64,000 nucleotides of DNA from NCBI GenBank assembly GCA_021811105.1, contig JAJZPM010000001.1, positions 186,001 through 250,000 of the forward strand. Direction: 5' to 3'. A program made the translations under genes and the position numbers. This document shows positions 53,440-62,712 of this stretch, one piece after another (positions within the stretch are counted from its first letter, which is position 1; every line of letters begins with the position of its first letter). The notes below the pieces were generated by a model. It searched no databases and had not been told where the DNA came from. It worked only from the letters and a program-made list of their open reading frames with translations. The DNA is from Nitrospirota bacterium. GTDB taxonomy: Bacteria > Nitrospirota > Thermodesulfovibrionia > Thermodesulfovibrionales > UBA6898.

Positions 53440-55683
53440 ATGCCATTACGGAGTGAAACAGGGAAGGCACTGTCATTTACTTGCTGCTGTTGCATGGCGT
53501 TTATCATTTACTCCGGTCTGTTGTCTGCCGGCGCATCTGCGCAAGAAAAGGTATCATTGCAGCGTCCGAAGATAGGCCTCGTGCTCGGAGGCGGGGGAGC
53601 AAAAGGGGTGGCACATATCGGGGTGCTGAAGGTTCTGGAGGAGCAGAAGATCCCGATCGATTACATAGCCGGCACCAGCATGGGCGCTATCGTCGGTGCA
53701 CTGTATGCGTCGGGTCTTTCCGCCGAAGAACTTGAGAAGGTGCTCACTACGATCGACTGGAATGATGTTTTTTCCGGTGATCCGGACCGCCGTGACATCG
53801 ACTACCGCAGGAAGCGCGAAGACTACGAGATTCTCAGCCGTCTGTCGGTGGGCTTCAAGGACGGCAAGATAGCTATGCCCAAGGGGCTTATCAAGGACCA
53901 GAAGGTGAATGTTCTCTTTGAGACGCTGATGCTTCACACGTCGGACATCGAGGATTTCGACAAACTGCCGATCCCCTATCGGGCCGTTGCCGCAGACCTA
54001 GAGACCGGTGAGATGGTTGTGATCAAAGGGGGGCAGCTTGCCGATGCCGCACGGGCAAGTATGTCAGTGCCCGGCGCATTCCCCCCTATGGAACTGAACG
54101 GCAGGCTTCTGATCGACGGAGGCATTGTAAGGAATTTGCCCGTAGACATCGTAAGGGAAATGGGGGCCGATATCATCATCTGCATAGATGTCGACAAGCC
54201 CCTGCCCGAGAGGAAGGACCTCAGCGGAAGCCTGTCGATCCTTAACCAGATGATCGACATCATGATGAAGAAGAACGTCAGAGAGCAAGTCAAAACCCTC
54301 GGCCCGCAGGATGTCTATATCAATCCCGATCTCGGAGTTTTCGGCTCAGTTGATTTTGGCAAGGCTAAAGAGATCTCCGGTCTTGGAGAAAAGGCCGCCC
54401 GGGAAAAGATCGACAGTCTGAAGAGATATTCCGTTTCAGACAGCGAGTATGCCGCCTTTACTGCGCATCATCACCGCGAGCAGGTGAAAGAGGTGAAGAT
54501 CGCCTCCGTGAAGATCGAGGTGGAGGGAGAGACAAAAATACCGCCGGAGGTCGTGGCGAGCAGGCTTTCGGTCAAGCCGGGCGACACGGTCGATGTCAAT
54601 AAACTGAAGGAAGAGGCCGGCATCGTTTACGGCACAGGAGATTTTGAGCGCGTGGACCTGTACGTGAAGGAGCAAGGCGGCTACGAACTCGTCGTGAAGG
54701 CGAAGGAAAAATCCTGGGGTCCGAATTACCTCCGTTTTGGTATGGCCCTCGAAAGCGACTTCGAAGGAGGCACCAGCTACAACATTCTCCTGGATTACAC
54801 GCGGCGGTGGATGAACGGCCTGGGCGCTGAATGGAAGACACAGTTCAATTTGGGCAATCCGACCGGCATCTACTCTGAATTCTACCAGCCGCTTAGCGTT
54901 AAGCGACTATTATTTATATCGCCGCATGTTGAATGGAAGCAGCAACCCTATGATGTTTTTGACGGCAAGAAGAGGGTCGCCTCGTATCTCGTCAAGAGCT
55001 ACGAAGGCGGGATCGATCTTGGCATCCAGCCCTGGATGTATGGCGAGGCGAGGGTCGGCCTCCGCTACGGAAGCTTCAGGGCGAGCCCGAGGACAGGTGA
55101 GGTAGACCTGCCGGAAGACAATGCAACACGTGGTGCTGTTGTCGCCGCAGGAAGGCTTGATCAGTTGGACAACGTGAATTTCCCAAATAAGGGTTATCTT
55201 GCTCAGGTCGGGGTACTTTCATCTCTGAAGTCCCTTGGCTCGGATGACGAATACTACAAGGTTCAGGGAAGCGTCATTGGAGCATATACTTTCAGGAAGC
55301 AGACGATCCTTGTATCTTTGGCAGCCGGATCACGCATAGGCAACAAAGAGCTGCCTTTCTATGATCAGCTCGAGCTTGGCGGGTTATTCAAGCTTTCGGG
55401 TCTCCGCTCCCGCCAGATCCATGGTCAGAGTATGGCTCTCGGAAGGCTGATCACCTACCATAAGGTCGGCACATCGTTCATCGGCGACCTTTACCTCGGG
55501 GGATCACTCGAAAGCGGAAACGTCTGGGGAGAAAATGAAAAGCAGTTTGATTTGGGTAACCTTCGTCTGGCGGGAAGTCTCTTCGTCGGCTACGATACTA
55601 TTATCGGTCCTCTGTACCTTGCCTTCGGGCACGCTGACGGAGGGTTTAATGCCGGGTACTTTTACCTTGGCAGGGCGTTCTGA
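53440..55683 (+). CDS. Patatin-like phospholipase with POTRA and outer-membrane barrel (type Vd autotransporter-like)
   Basis: The protein has 747 residues. A signal peptide ends near ASA. The patatin domain (about 43-310) has the oxyanion loop LGGGGAKGVAHIGVL, the nucleophile GTSMG (Ser80) and the partner Asp in LLIDGGIVRNLPVDI. A POTRA-like unit follows (about 350-420), then a BamA-type beta-barrel (about 430-747) ending in a Phe strand. This is the PlpD layout: a lipase passes through or sits on its own barrel. It should hydrolyse phospholipids at the surface or in the periplasm. The catalytic residues are all present. Confidence 0.92.
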   Translation: MPLRSETGKALSFTCCCCMAFIIYSGLLSAGASAQEKVSLQRPKIGLVLGGGGAKGVAHIGVLKVLEEQKIPIDYIAGTSMGAIVGALYASGLSAEELEKVLTTIDWNDVFSGDPDRRDIDYRRKREDYEILSRLSVGFKDGKIAMPKGLIKDQKVNVLFETLMLHTSDIEDFDKLPIPYRAVAADLETGEMVVIKGGQLADAARASMSVPGAFPPMELNGRLLIDGGIVRNLPVDIVREMGADIIICIDVDKPLPERKDLSGSLSILNQMIDIMMKKNVREQVKTLGPQDVYINPDLGVFGSVDFGKAKEISGLGEKAAREKIDSLKRYSVSDSEYAAFTAHHHREQVKEVKIASVKIEVEGETKIPPEVVASRLSVKPGDTVDVNKLKEEAGIVYGTGDFERVDLYVKEQGGYELVVKAKEKSWGPNYLRFGMALESDFEGGTSYNILLDYTRRWMNGLGAEWKTQFNLGNPTGIYSEFYQPLSVKRLLFISPHVEWKQQPYDVFDGKKRVASYLVKSYEGGIDLGIQPWMYGEARVGLRYGSFRASPRTGEVDLPEDNATRGAVVAAGRLDQLDNVNFPNKGYLAQVGVLSSLKSLGSDDEYYKVQGSVIGAYTFRKQTILVSLAAGSRIGNKELPFYDQLELGGLFKLSGLRSRQIHGQSMALGRLITYHKVGTSFIGDLYLGGSLESGNVWGENEKQFDLGNLRLAGSLFVGYDTIIGPLYLAFGHADGGFNAGYFYLGRAF

Positions 55684-55684
55684 T

Positions 55685-56758
55685 ATGCATTGCGTGATGA
55701 AGGAACTGTTTTCATTGAAGATCCAGACAGTATCGATTCTCATATTACTGCTTCAAATCGTTCTGCTGACCCTGGTACTGCAGTATTCTTCTGCTTTCGC
55801 CGGAGATACGCTCAATGAAGTTCGCTCACGTAAGACCGTCCGCTGCGGCATCAGTGAAGGGCCGGACGGATTTTCTATGAAGGACAGGGCCGGTCACTGG
55901 CAGGGTGCCGGCCCTGATTTCTGCAGGGCCGTGGCAGCTGCCGCATTGGGTGACGCCAATAAGGTTGAGTTTATATCGCTGAGCGCAGCAGGCCGTTTTC
56001 CTGTGCTCCTTTCCGGCAAGATCGACCTGCTGGCCCATACAGCTACCATGACCTTCGGCCGTGAGGCAGGCATTGGTGTGCGGTTCCCCGGCGTATACTT
56101 TTTTGACGGACAGGGGTTCATGGTTCAACGTTCCTCCAAAATTAGGACGATCAGGGACCTTAACGGCTTGACAGTCTGCGTGGTAAAGGGTACGACACAT
56201 CAGATAAATCTGGCAAACACTTTTCAAAAATATAATATGAAGTACACCCCTCTTGTTGTAGGCTCAATATCCGAGGCTATTGATACATTAATTAAGGGTA
56301 AATGCCAGACCGTTACCGCTGATCGGTCCCAACTGGCGGCTGTTCAGGCAACGACTTCAGCCGGCCCTTCGAGGTTTGAGATCATTCCCGGTGCCTTTTC
56401 TTTGGAGCCCATAGGGCCGGTGGTTCGCCGCGGAGACGAGGAATGGTTCACTCTTGTGAGGTGGGTGCTTTTTGCGTTGATCGAGGCAGAAGAACTCGGC
56501 CTTACGCGCGATAATGTGCGTACGTTGCTGAAAGATCCGGGATCTTCTACGTTGCGCGATTTCCTCATCTCAAGCGGGCAGTCAGGCAAATCCCTTGGAC
56601 TCAGGCCTGACTGGGTCGCCTCGGTCATCGGCTCCGTCGGCAATTACGGTGAGATCTACGAACGTCATTTTGGCGCAAAGAGCGATCTGAAGATCGAACG
56701 GGGCCATAATAAACTCTGGACTCAGGGAGGATTGATGTATGCGCCGCAATTCCAGTAA
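55685..56758 (+). CDS. Amino-acid-type periplasmic solute-binding protein
   Basis: The protein has 357 residues from ATG 55685; an ATG four codons later is also possible. A signal-anchor helix (about 15-38) is followed by a type II binding fold: VRCGISEGPDGFSMKD, GPDFCRAVAAAALGD, LLSGKIDLLAHTATMTFGRE, FDGQGFMVQRSSKIRTIRDL, then LIKGKCQTVTADRSQL. It resembles the AapJ/BztA class of general amino-acid receptors. No permease or ATPase of that system is close, so it may act with a distant transporter or as a sensor. It begins one base after the patatin stop. Confidence 0.82.
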   Translation: MHCVMKELFSLKIQTVSILILLLQIVLLTLVLQYSSAFAGDTLNEVRSRKTVRCGISEGPDGFSMKDRAGHWQGAGPDFCRAVAAAALGDANKVEFISLSAAGRFPVLLSGKIDLLAHTATMTFGREAGIGVRFPGVYFFDGQGFMVQRSSKIRTIRDLNGLTVCVVKGTTHQINLANTFQKYNMKYTPLVVGSISEAIDTLIKGKCQTVTADRSQLAAVQATTSAGPSRFEIIPGAFSLEPIGPVVRRGDEEWFTLVRWVLFALIEAEELGLTRDNVRTLLKDPGSSTLRDFLISSGQSGKSLGLRPDWVASVIGSVGNYGEIYERHFGAKSDLKIERGHNKLWTQGGLMYAPQFQ

Positions 56759-56788
56759 AAGCCATACCATGATGGGACAGGTCCTGTT

Positions 56789-58132
56789 ATGACAAAACTC
56801 CAGATGATTATCACCTTTGTTGTCTTTGGCGGCGTTATCCTGGTGATTGCCTTTGATCTCATGGACATGCTGCTCGCAGCGCTTCTCGGTGTGAGCGTAC
56901 TCACCCTGTTCGGGATCTTTTCGACGCAGGACATGCTTGATGTCACGCGTACGGCGAGCGGACCGATCGCGCTGCTGTTCGGCGGAATGGTAGTGGCATT
57001 GACGCTTGCGCCGACAGGGATATTCGATCATATTGGCACCCGGTATCTGATAGCGACGCGGGGTAGCGGAAAACGGTTCCTTCTGGGCCTTGTGCTGCTG
57101 GTTGCCCCACTCTGCGCTGTACTGCCGAATGCAACGACCGTGATACTGCTCGCTCCCATCATCATCCGTGTTGCTGATGCCCTGGAGGTTGATTATGTCG
57201 GACCCATGGTGCTCACCGCCGTCATCAGTAACTCGGCGGGCCTTCTCACGTTGGTGGGTGATCCGGCGACGTTTCTCGTGGGCAGTGAAATAGGGATCTC
57301 CTTTATGCAGTATCTAGGGAAGGTCAGTCCCGGCGGCCTGCTCGCTGTCATCGTGATCCTTCCTCTCATCCCGTGGCTGCTGAGGAACATCTGGCAGGTG
57401 CAGCGGATACTCCCCGAAGGCCTCAAGCCTGCTCCGATTAAAGATCCGGTCTTTGCGGCTCTGTCGATCTCTGTACTTGCTGTTATGATCCTGCTGTTTC
57501 TGTTCGGCGAAATGATGCCGATTCACTTGGTGCCTCCAGCGGTCTCTATTATCGGCGCATCTTTAGCTCTGCTCGTTTTCCACGGCCTCAAACACGAAAC
57601 AACGGAAAACATTCTCAGGGGCATAGACTGGCGAACGCTTATATTCCTGATCTGCATGTTCTGTATGGTGGAGGCCTTCCAGAAGACGGGTCTGCTGGGC
57701 AGTCTTTCCCTGAATCTGCATCTATGGTTCGGAACAAATCTTCTGATCATTGCGATGATCATGCTTGCAGGAACAGGCATTCTGTCGAGCGTGCTCGCCA
57801 ATATTCCCATTGTTGCGGCGGTAACGCTTATTGCCAAGGGATATTTTGTGACGGCAGAGATGGTGCCTGATATTGCGCTGGCCCAGAACTTTGCGGGCTG
57901 GCCTGAGCAGACTTTGCCGGTATTTGTCGCCCTCATGTTCGCAGGCACGCTTGGCGGCAACGCCACCCTTATCGGCGCGTCTGCCAATATCGTGAGCGCC
58001 GGCATCTGCGCATCTCATGGCAAGCCTGTCTCTTTTGCACGGTTCATGCGCTACGGCCTGCCGGTCATGCTCTGCCAGATGGTTGTGGCAGCGTTGTATG
58101 TTCTCTTTCTTTACAGTTTCTATGGGAGATAA
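56789..58132 (+). CDS. ArsB/NhaD-type ion transporter (SLC13-like permease)
   Basis: The protein has 447 residues and about 11-12 membrane helices. Typical parts of the ion-transporter superfamily are the first half AVLPNATTVILLAPIIIRVA (with the NATT hairpin) and NSAGLLTLVGDPATFLVGSE, and the second half SVLANIPIVAAVTLI and TLGGNATLIGASANIVSAG. The substrate could be an anion such as sulfate, arsenite or citrate, or Na+/H+. Placed in an operon with sulfatases, sulfate or an organic sulfate is an attractive guess, but the sequence does not decide it. It starts 30 bases after the binding-protein gene. Confidence 0.87.
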   Translation: MTKLQMIITFVVFGGVILVIAFDLMDMLLAALLGVSVLTLFGIFSTQDMLDVTRTASGPIALLFGGMVVALTLAPTGIFDHIGTRYLIATRGSGKRFLLGLVLLVAPLCAVLPNATTVILLAPIIIRVADALEVDYVGPMVLTAVISNSAGLLTLVGDPATFLVGSEIGISFMQYLGKVSPGGLLAVIVILPLIPWLLRNIWQVQRILPEGLKPAPIKDPVFAALSISVLAVMILLFLFGEMMPIHLVPPAVSIIGASLALLVFHGLKHETTENILRGIDWRTLIFLICMFCMVEAFQKTGLLGSLSLNLHLWFGTNLLIIAMIMLAGTGILSSVLANIPIVAAVTLIAKGYFVTAEMVPDIALAQNFAGWPEQTLPVFVALMFAGTLGGNATLIGASANIVSAGICASHGKPVSFARFMRYGLPVMLCQMVVAALYVLFLYSFYGR

Positions 58133-58139
58133 TGCTATC

Positions 58140-60524
58140 ATGACGAGATTGAAAGTTCAGGGTATTCTGCTTTTATTTTTTCTTGCCGTCCTGATGGTCC
58201 AACCTTCGGTTGTGTGGTCTCAGCGGCTTCCACAGTCAATTGCGAAGAAAGACAATAGAGCGGTATCACAGGGCAAGGTCATGCTCCCTGCAACGGATGA
58301 GGAGATTGACAAGGCCCTAACCCAGCTTAAAGCCAGACTTGAATATTTTCGCCGACTGTCAAGCGAAACGGCTGAAACAGAGGCAGGGCCTCATATGGCA
58401 GCGCCGGAGGAATCGGAGAAACGACAGAGACTTATCACCGGGCTGCTACTCACGGTGGATAAACATATGGAGATTCTCAGGGCGTTGAAAGTCATCCGCA
58501 AGGCTGATGGCGACCGCGCTGTTGAAGTGAAAGCCTGGCAGGGCTTCAAAGAGAAACCTCCCTTCCCTATTGCTTTTCTCGACAGCCTGCGTGATTCCGT
58601 CCTCTCCCAAAGACTCGATATGCAGACACTTGAATTGAGGCTTACTGTTGCAACGGGAGAGCTGCAGAGGTTTACCCAAGATTTGAGGGACAGCCAGAAG
58701 GAAGTACGCCTCGCGAAAGAGAGAGTTGATAAAAGCCAGGGCACTTCCACAGAAGCCCGGCAGCGCTGGCTTCTTGATCTGGCGCGCCTTCAGAACGATC
58801 TGAACGAGGCCGGAGCCACATCTTCCGAAACCCAGCGACTTGTTCTGGACCAGGCGCTGGCAAACAGGAAGGAGTATATCCGGTTTCTCGAACAGAAGCT
58901 TGTGGCTGCTGAAAAAGTTTCGCCGCTTTCGAAGACCGATCTTGGAGAGAAACTGCAAGAGCTTGATTTACAGAGGAAAGCACTTAACCTTGAACTTGAG
59001 AAGGCTTTCAAGAAGAGCGAAGACGCTGCCAGGGAGAGCGAGAAGGTCCGTGAGGCCCTCAACAAGACGCAGGTTGAAATCAATACCGGATTGAAGCCGA
59101 CGCAGAAACAACGTGACCGGCTTAGTCGCTACGAGTTGTCTCTCAAGGCCCGGCAGGTACTGCTTGGCGTCATTGAAGACGAGATTAGTATTGTCAAGAC
59201 AATGCTGCTCATTGTTGATTCGGCGCAAAAAATGTGGGAAGACCGCTACTGGCTGACCCAGAAGAGGGACCTGTCAGAGATCAGACAAAAAATCGAAGAT
59301 ACGCGAATGAATTCGGCACAATTGCAACTCCTTAAACAATTCGTTGAGAGCAGACTATCGAGCTGGGCAGCGCTTGTCCGAAGCCAGGAAACCAGGGTTG
59401 AAAAAGGAGAGGGGACAGAGGAGGTGCGGCAGGCTGATCGTCTCCTGCTGAAGGCCTACGAGGAGCGTCAGGCATTACTGGGCAGGATGGCCGACAGCAG
59501 CGGACGCATTGAACGACTTGCAACCCTTCTGCACGATGAGCTTGTGGAGCGCGTAGAGACTGCCTCGACTGAAAGCCGTCTGAAGGAAGCTTTTTCGAAG
59601 GCCTTGTCGTTTATCAGCAAGCTCTGGAATGCTGAACTCTATGTTGCGGAGGAGTCGGTTATAGCCGAGGGAAGCAAGATCGTGAAGCCGGTTGGTGTGA
59701 CTGTAGGGAAGGTGATCCAGGCCCTTGTGATTCTGATATTAGGGACATTGATTGCGCGGTGGTTGATCAGGCCGGTACGTTGGCTGATAACGAAGAAAGT
59801 CAAGAAACCTGAAAGCACAGCCGAACAGGTGGGCAAGGTAGCATTTTTCATTATGTTTCTCGGTATTCTTGTCTTTGCGCTAGTATCAGTGAACATCCCG
59901 CTTGCTGTTTTCACTTTCCTCGGCGGGGCACTGGCTATCGGCGTGGGTTTCGGAGCGCAAAATATAATCAACAACTTCATGAGCGGCTTGATCCTGCTTT
60001 TTGACCGTTCTATCACAGTGGATGATATTGTCGAAGTTGACGGTCAAGGCGGCCGCGTTGTTTCGATAGGAATGAGGAGTTCTCATATCGTAGGCTTTGA
60101 CGGAGTGGAATTGCTTGTGCCCAACAGCCAGTTCCTGCAGCAAAAGGTCACGAACTGGACGTTGTCTGTGAAGCGCAGACGTTACACAATCTCTCTCGAC
60201 GTTGCATATGGGTCTCCAACGCGGGAGGTTACGGATTTGATGCTCAAGGCCGTGCAAGATCACGGGCTCGTACTGCAGGACCCCGAACCTGTTGTGCTTT
60301 TCGAATCGTTCGCTGAAAGTGGGCTTACATTCTCTGTCTGCTTCTGGCTCAACCTGGTTTCCACTGTGGAGAACCGTATTGTGTTGAGCGACATACGTCA
60401 TACAATCACTGAACTCTTCGACAAGGCAGGCATCGTCTTTGCCTTCCCGCAGAGGGATGTACATCTTGATGCGTCCCGCCCGATCGAAGTAAAATTGGTT
60501 CCTCCCGGACAGAGTTCTGATTGA
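58140..60524 (+). CDS. Large mechanosensitive channel (MscS family) with periplasmic coiled coil
   Basis: The protein has 794 residues from ATG 58140. A signal peptide (about 1-28) and a long charged helical region (about 55-510), rich in Glu, Arg and Gln with heptads, form a periplasmic part. Two or more helices follow at about 530-600, then the MscS pore helix and beta domain: GALAIGVGFGAQNIINNFMS, GLILLFDRSITVDDIVEVDG, VELLVPNSQFLQQKVTNWTL. This is the MscK/MscM-like architecture. It opens on membrane tension to release ions and solutes. It starts seven bases after the permease gene. Confidence 0.92.
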   Translation: MTRLKVQGILLLFFLAVLMVQPSVVWSQRLPQSIAKKDNRAVSQGKVMLPATDEEIDKALTQLKARLEYFRRLSSETAETEAGPHMAAPEESEKRQRLITGLLLTVDKHMEILRALKVIRKADGDRAVEVKAWQGFKEKPPFPIAFLDSLRDSVLSQRLDMQTLELRLTVATGELQRFTQDLRDSQKEVRLAKERVDKSQGTSTEARQRWLLDLARLQNDLNEAGATSSETQRLVLDQALANRKEYIRFLEQKLVAAEKVSPLSKTDLGEKLQELDLQRKALNLELEKAFKKSEDAARESEKVREALNKTQVEINTGLKPTQKQRDRLSRYELSLKARQVLLGVIEDEISIVKTMLLIVDSAQKMWEDRYWLTQKRDLSEIRQKIEDTRMNSAQLQLLKQFVESRLSSWAALVRSQETRVEKGEGTEEVRQADRLLLKAYEERQALLGRMADSSGRIERLATLLHDELVERVETASTESRLKEAFSKALSFISKLWNAELYVAEESVIAEGSKIVKPVGVTVGKVIQALVILILGTLIARWLIRPVRWLITKKVKKPESTAEQVGKVAFFIMFLGILVFALVSVNIPLAVFTFLGGALAIGVGFGAQNIINNFMSGLILLFDRSITVDDIVEVDGQGGRVVSIGMRSSHIVGFDGVELLVPNSQFLQQKVTNWTLSVKRRRYTISLDVAYGSPTREVTDLMLKAVQDHGLVLQDPEPVVLFESFAESGLTFSVCFWLNLVSTVENRIVLSDIRHTITELFDKAGIVFAFPQRDVHLDASRPIEVKLVPPGQSSD

Positions 60525-60624
60525 TAAGCACACGGGTGTGTTCCTTTGGAGGTAAACAAATATTTAGAGCGATTCAAATAAACTTTGTCGGAAGAAAACG
60601 ACGGAAGATGGAGATGGACGAATA

Positions 60625-61716
60625 ATGAATAATAAGAAGTTTCATACCCCTGACGTTACTGGTATAACGCTGGCAGTAATATTCATCGGCATGCTTATCA
60701 CCGCTAGCTTTTGGATACTCTCCCCATTTCTCGTCGCGATTATCTGGGCGATCATGATTGTTGTGGCCACGTGGCCGATGCTGTTGGGCATGCAGGCGCG
60801 GCTGCGGGACAAGCGCGGACTTGCCGTTGCAGCTATGACGGTAGTGCTTTTGCTGATTATAGTTGTTCCCTTTTCGCTTGTCGTTGTTACCATTGTCGAC
60901 AGGGCAGACAAGATCGCCGAACTGGCAAAGTCGCTGGCCACACTTACTCTGCCACCGCCGCCGGAGTGGCTTGGAGGAATTCCGGTGGTCGGTCTGAAGC
61001 TTGCCGATCGCTGGCAGCAGTTTGCAGCCCTTGGACCTGAGGAACTTTCCGCTCGTCTGGCCCCTTATGCACGGCAGGCTGTAGGCTGGTTTATTGCCCA
61101 GGCCGGCAGTTTAGGGATGATGATTGTTCAGTTTCTGCTGACCGTGATTATTGCAGCGATTCTCTACGCCAACGGCGAGACAGCATCCGCAGGAATCCGC
61201 AGTTTTGCCCGCCGTCTGGCAGGACAGCGGGGGGAGGACGTTGTGCTCCTCGCGGGAAGAGCGATCCGTGGGGTAGCGCTGGGTGTTGTTGTTACGGCAA
61301 TTATGCAGGCAACCCTCGGCGGCATTGGTCTTGCCGTCACTGGTGTGCCAGCGGCGGCGCTGCTGACAGGGGTGATGTTCATGCTTTGCCTGGCGCAGAT
61401 AGGTCCGATCCTGGTGTTAATCCCTGCAGTGATTTGGCTATTCTGGAAAGATGGGGCGCTATGGGGAAGCGTTCTGCTTGTCTTTTCGGTCTTGGCTGTC
61501 ACCCTTGATAATTTTGTCCGCCCTGTTCTCATCAGGAAGAGTGCTGATTTGCCTTTGATTATGATCTTTGCCGGTGTGGTCGGTGGCCTCATTGCCTTTG
61601 GTGTCATCGGCCTTTTCGTTGGGCCGGTAGTGCTGGCGGTTGCGTTCACTCTTTTGGAGGCATGGATTTCGAATGACGAGCGACAGGAGGAAGTCGCCTC
61701 TACTGACGGGGAGTGA
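60625..61716 (+). CDS. AI-2E family transporter (YdiK/PerM-like)
   Basis: The protein has 363 residues with about eight membrane helices. It begins with helices LAVIFIGMLITASFWILSPF and LVAIIWAIMIVVATWPML. A periplasmic helical part follows (about 85-150, with PPPPEWLGGIPVVGLKLADR). The C-terminal half has LPLIMIFAGVVGGLIAFGVI and GLFVGPVVLAVAFTLLEAW. Family members move signals or ions; some are Na+/H+ antiporters. The role here is unknown. It is the last gene before the right repeat. The region after its stop holds no terminator that I see. Confidence 0.9.
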   Translation: MNNKKFHTPDVTGITLAVIFIGMLITASFWILSPFLVAIIWAIMIVVATWPMLLGMQARLRDKRGLAVAAMTVVLLLIIVVPFSLVVVTIVDRADKIAELAKSLATLTLPPPPEWLGGIPVVGLKLADRWQQFAALGPEELSARLAPYARQAVGWFIAQAGSLGMMIVQFLLTVIIAAILYANGETASAGIRSFARRLAGQRGEDVVLLAGRAIRGVALGVVVTAIMQATLGGIGLAVTGVPAAALLTGVMFMLCLAQIGPILVLIPAVIWLFWKDGALWGSVLLVFSVLAVTLDNFVRPVLIRKSADLPLIMIFAGVVGGLIAFGVIGLFVGPVVLAVAFTLLEAWISNDERQEEVASTDGE

Positions 61717-61944
61717 CTGATATGGAAGGTCGTATGTAAAATATATAAAGAGGAGTCAGTGAAATGAAAGTTTTCTAACGAGGGTCGGATCACGGGAAAA
61801 ATTGCAGAATGAACCGACATGTGAGGACGGATATCCCGGTATTATTGATGTCGCAACTTTGTCGCAAAAATTATGAAAAATAGTGCAAATAACGGCAAAT
61901 CAGAGGAAGATAAACCTAATAAAATCAAATATTGTGATATCGCG

Positions 61945-61995
61945 GTTCGCTTGGGGTGCGAGTGGTCGCCTGTTCAAATCAGGTCGCCCCGACCA
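61945..61995 (+). tRNA. 3' half of tRNA-Pro(GGG), partial, second copy
   Basis: All 51 bases are identical to those at 25141-25191: anticodon arm with GGG, T arm with TTCAAAT, acceptor strand and CCA. The 5' half is also absent here. It marks the right end of the island. Confidence 0.85.
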
Positions 61996-61999
61996 TTAA

Positions 62000-62048
62000 A
62001 ACCCCTTGAATCTAAAAGTAAATAGCAGGTTCAAGGGGTTTTTCTTTT
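62000..62048 (+). terminator. Intrinsic terminator after the second half tRNA
   Basis: AACCCCTTGAATCT (62000-62013) pairs with AGGTTCAAGGGGTT (62027-62040) with one wobble, followed by TTTCTTTT. The stem sequence differs from the left copy but the place and form are the same, so pairing has been kept while bases changed. Confidence 0.85.
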
Positions 62049-62258
62049 GTCTCGAAAAAATGAGCGATGTCGCGACATTGTCGCGACACGGATTAAGAAA
62101 AAAGTTTCTTTGCAACGGAGTCATCAAAAAAATTGTTAATATACGCTTTGTGGGCGTGGGCTACTATGTCATAGCATATTCGCATAAGACGCGAGTGCGC
62201 ACCATTCGACTTTTTTTCTCCCTTGCCATCCCCCAGTTTTGAGCTTGGCAGCCTTCTC

Positions 62259-62372
62259 GTCATTCCCGCGAAGGCGGGAATCCAGGGTTCTTTGAGAATG
62301 GATGCCCGACTAAGAACCTCGGGCATGACGAAAAAGAAGTGGGTTCCTGGTCAAGCCGGGGAATGACGGCAA
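62259..62372. repeat. Dispersed palindromic repeat (REP-like)
   Basis: ATTCCCGC (62262-62269) and GCGGGAAT (62274-62281) form a tight hairpin. GATGCCCGA and TCGGGCAT form a second, and GGGGAATGACGGCAAT ends the unit. A related copy is at 48341-48412. Such units are scattered between genes in many genomes and are probably moved by a REP-associated transposase, which is not seen here. Confidence 0.6.
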
Positions 62373-62402
62373 TCTAGGTGAATGGCAAAACTTTTCTCTT
62401 TA

Positions 62403-62443
62403 TTGACAATTGCGCCGCCTAGCGGTAATACTATAATTATAGT
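62403..62443 (+). promoter_or_regulatory. Promoter and palindromic operator of the toxin-antitoxin pair
   Basis: TATAAT at 62432-62437 is the -10 box, with TTGCGC at 62410-62415 as -35; a perfect TTGACA lies at 62403-62408 but is 23 bases away. The -10 box is inside the perfect 14-base palindrome ACTATAATTATAGT (62430-62443). Binding of the AbrB-type antitoxin there would block the promoter, the usual autoregulation of such pairs. Confidence 0.5.
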
Positions 62444-62490
62444 TAAACTTTTAAAATGAGTTAAACAATATAATCGGTGGAGGTAGTAAT

Positions 62491-62712
62491 ATGCCGATGG
62501 CGAAGGTTCTTGCTAAAGGGCAGATTGTAATACCTAAAGAGATAAGAGAAAAGGCGAATATCCATACCGGTGATAAGGTCGATGTGAAGATGACGCCTAA
62601 AGGCATTGTGGTCGTACCGATCAAGAAAACCTTTACAGATAAGGTCAGAGGGATAGCAAAGGGCAAACTTTCAATGAAGGAATTGGAAGATCTTTATGCT
62701 GAAAAATCTTAG
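62491..62712 (+). CDS. AbrB/MazE-family (VapB-type) antitoxin
   Basis: The protein has 73 residues from an ATG preceded by GGAGGTAG. The swapped-hairpin DNA-binding domain is clear: KVLAKGQIVIPKEIREKANI, GDKVDVKMTPKGIVVVPI. The C-terminal part (about 50-73, KGKLSMKELEDLYAEK) would wrap the toxin. It represses its own promoter at the palindrome upstream and neutralises the PIN nuclease. It overlaps the toxin gene by 17 bases. Confidence 0.9.
   Translation: MPMAKVLAKGQIVIPKEIREKANIHTGDKVDVKMTPKGIVVVPIKKTFTDKVRGIAKGKLSMKELEDLYAEKS

Larger units (their letters stand above)
61848..62197 (+). repeat. Right copy of the long island-end direct repeat
   Basis: It repeats the left block with the same order of parts: ATGTCGCAACTTTGTCGCAA, the AT-rich stretch with AAACCTAATAAAATCAAAT, the half tRNA, a terminator, GATGTCGCGACA (here as a double box, TGTCGCGACATTGTCGCGAC) and CATATTCGCATAAG. 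The two blocks are 36.8 kb apart in the same orientation. Differences gather in the bases just left of the tRNA piece and after the terminator. Confidence 0.85.
61717..62490. other. 774-base intergenic region with the right repeat and a palindrome repeat
   Basis: Bases 61717-61820 show nothing clear except the shared frame that leads to MSQLCRKNYEK. From 61848 to 62197 lies the right copy of the island-end repeat. The REP-like sequence at 62259-62372 interrupts the region after it. The promoter and palindrome of the toxin-antitoxin pair follow at 62403-62443. Confidence 0.6.

Noticed and set aside
62006-62242. 78-residue open frame across the right repeat
   Set aside because: It begins in the terminator hairpin and has no coding features.
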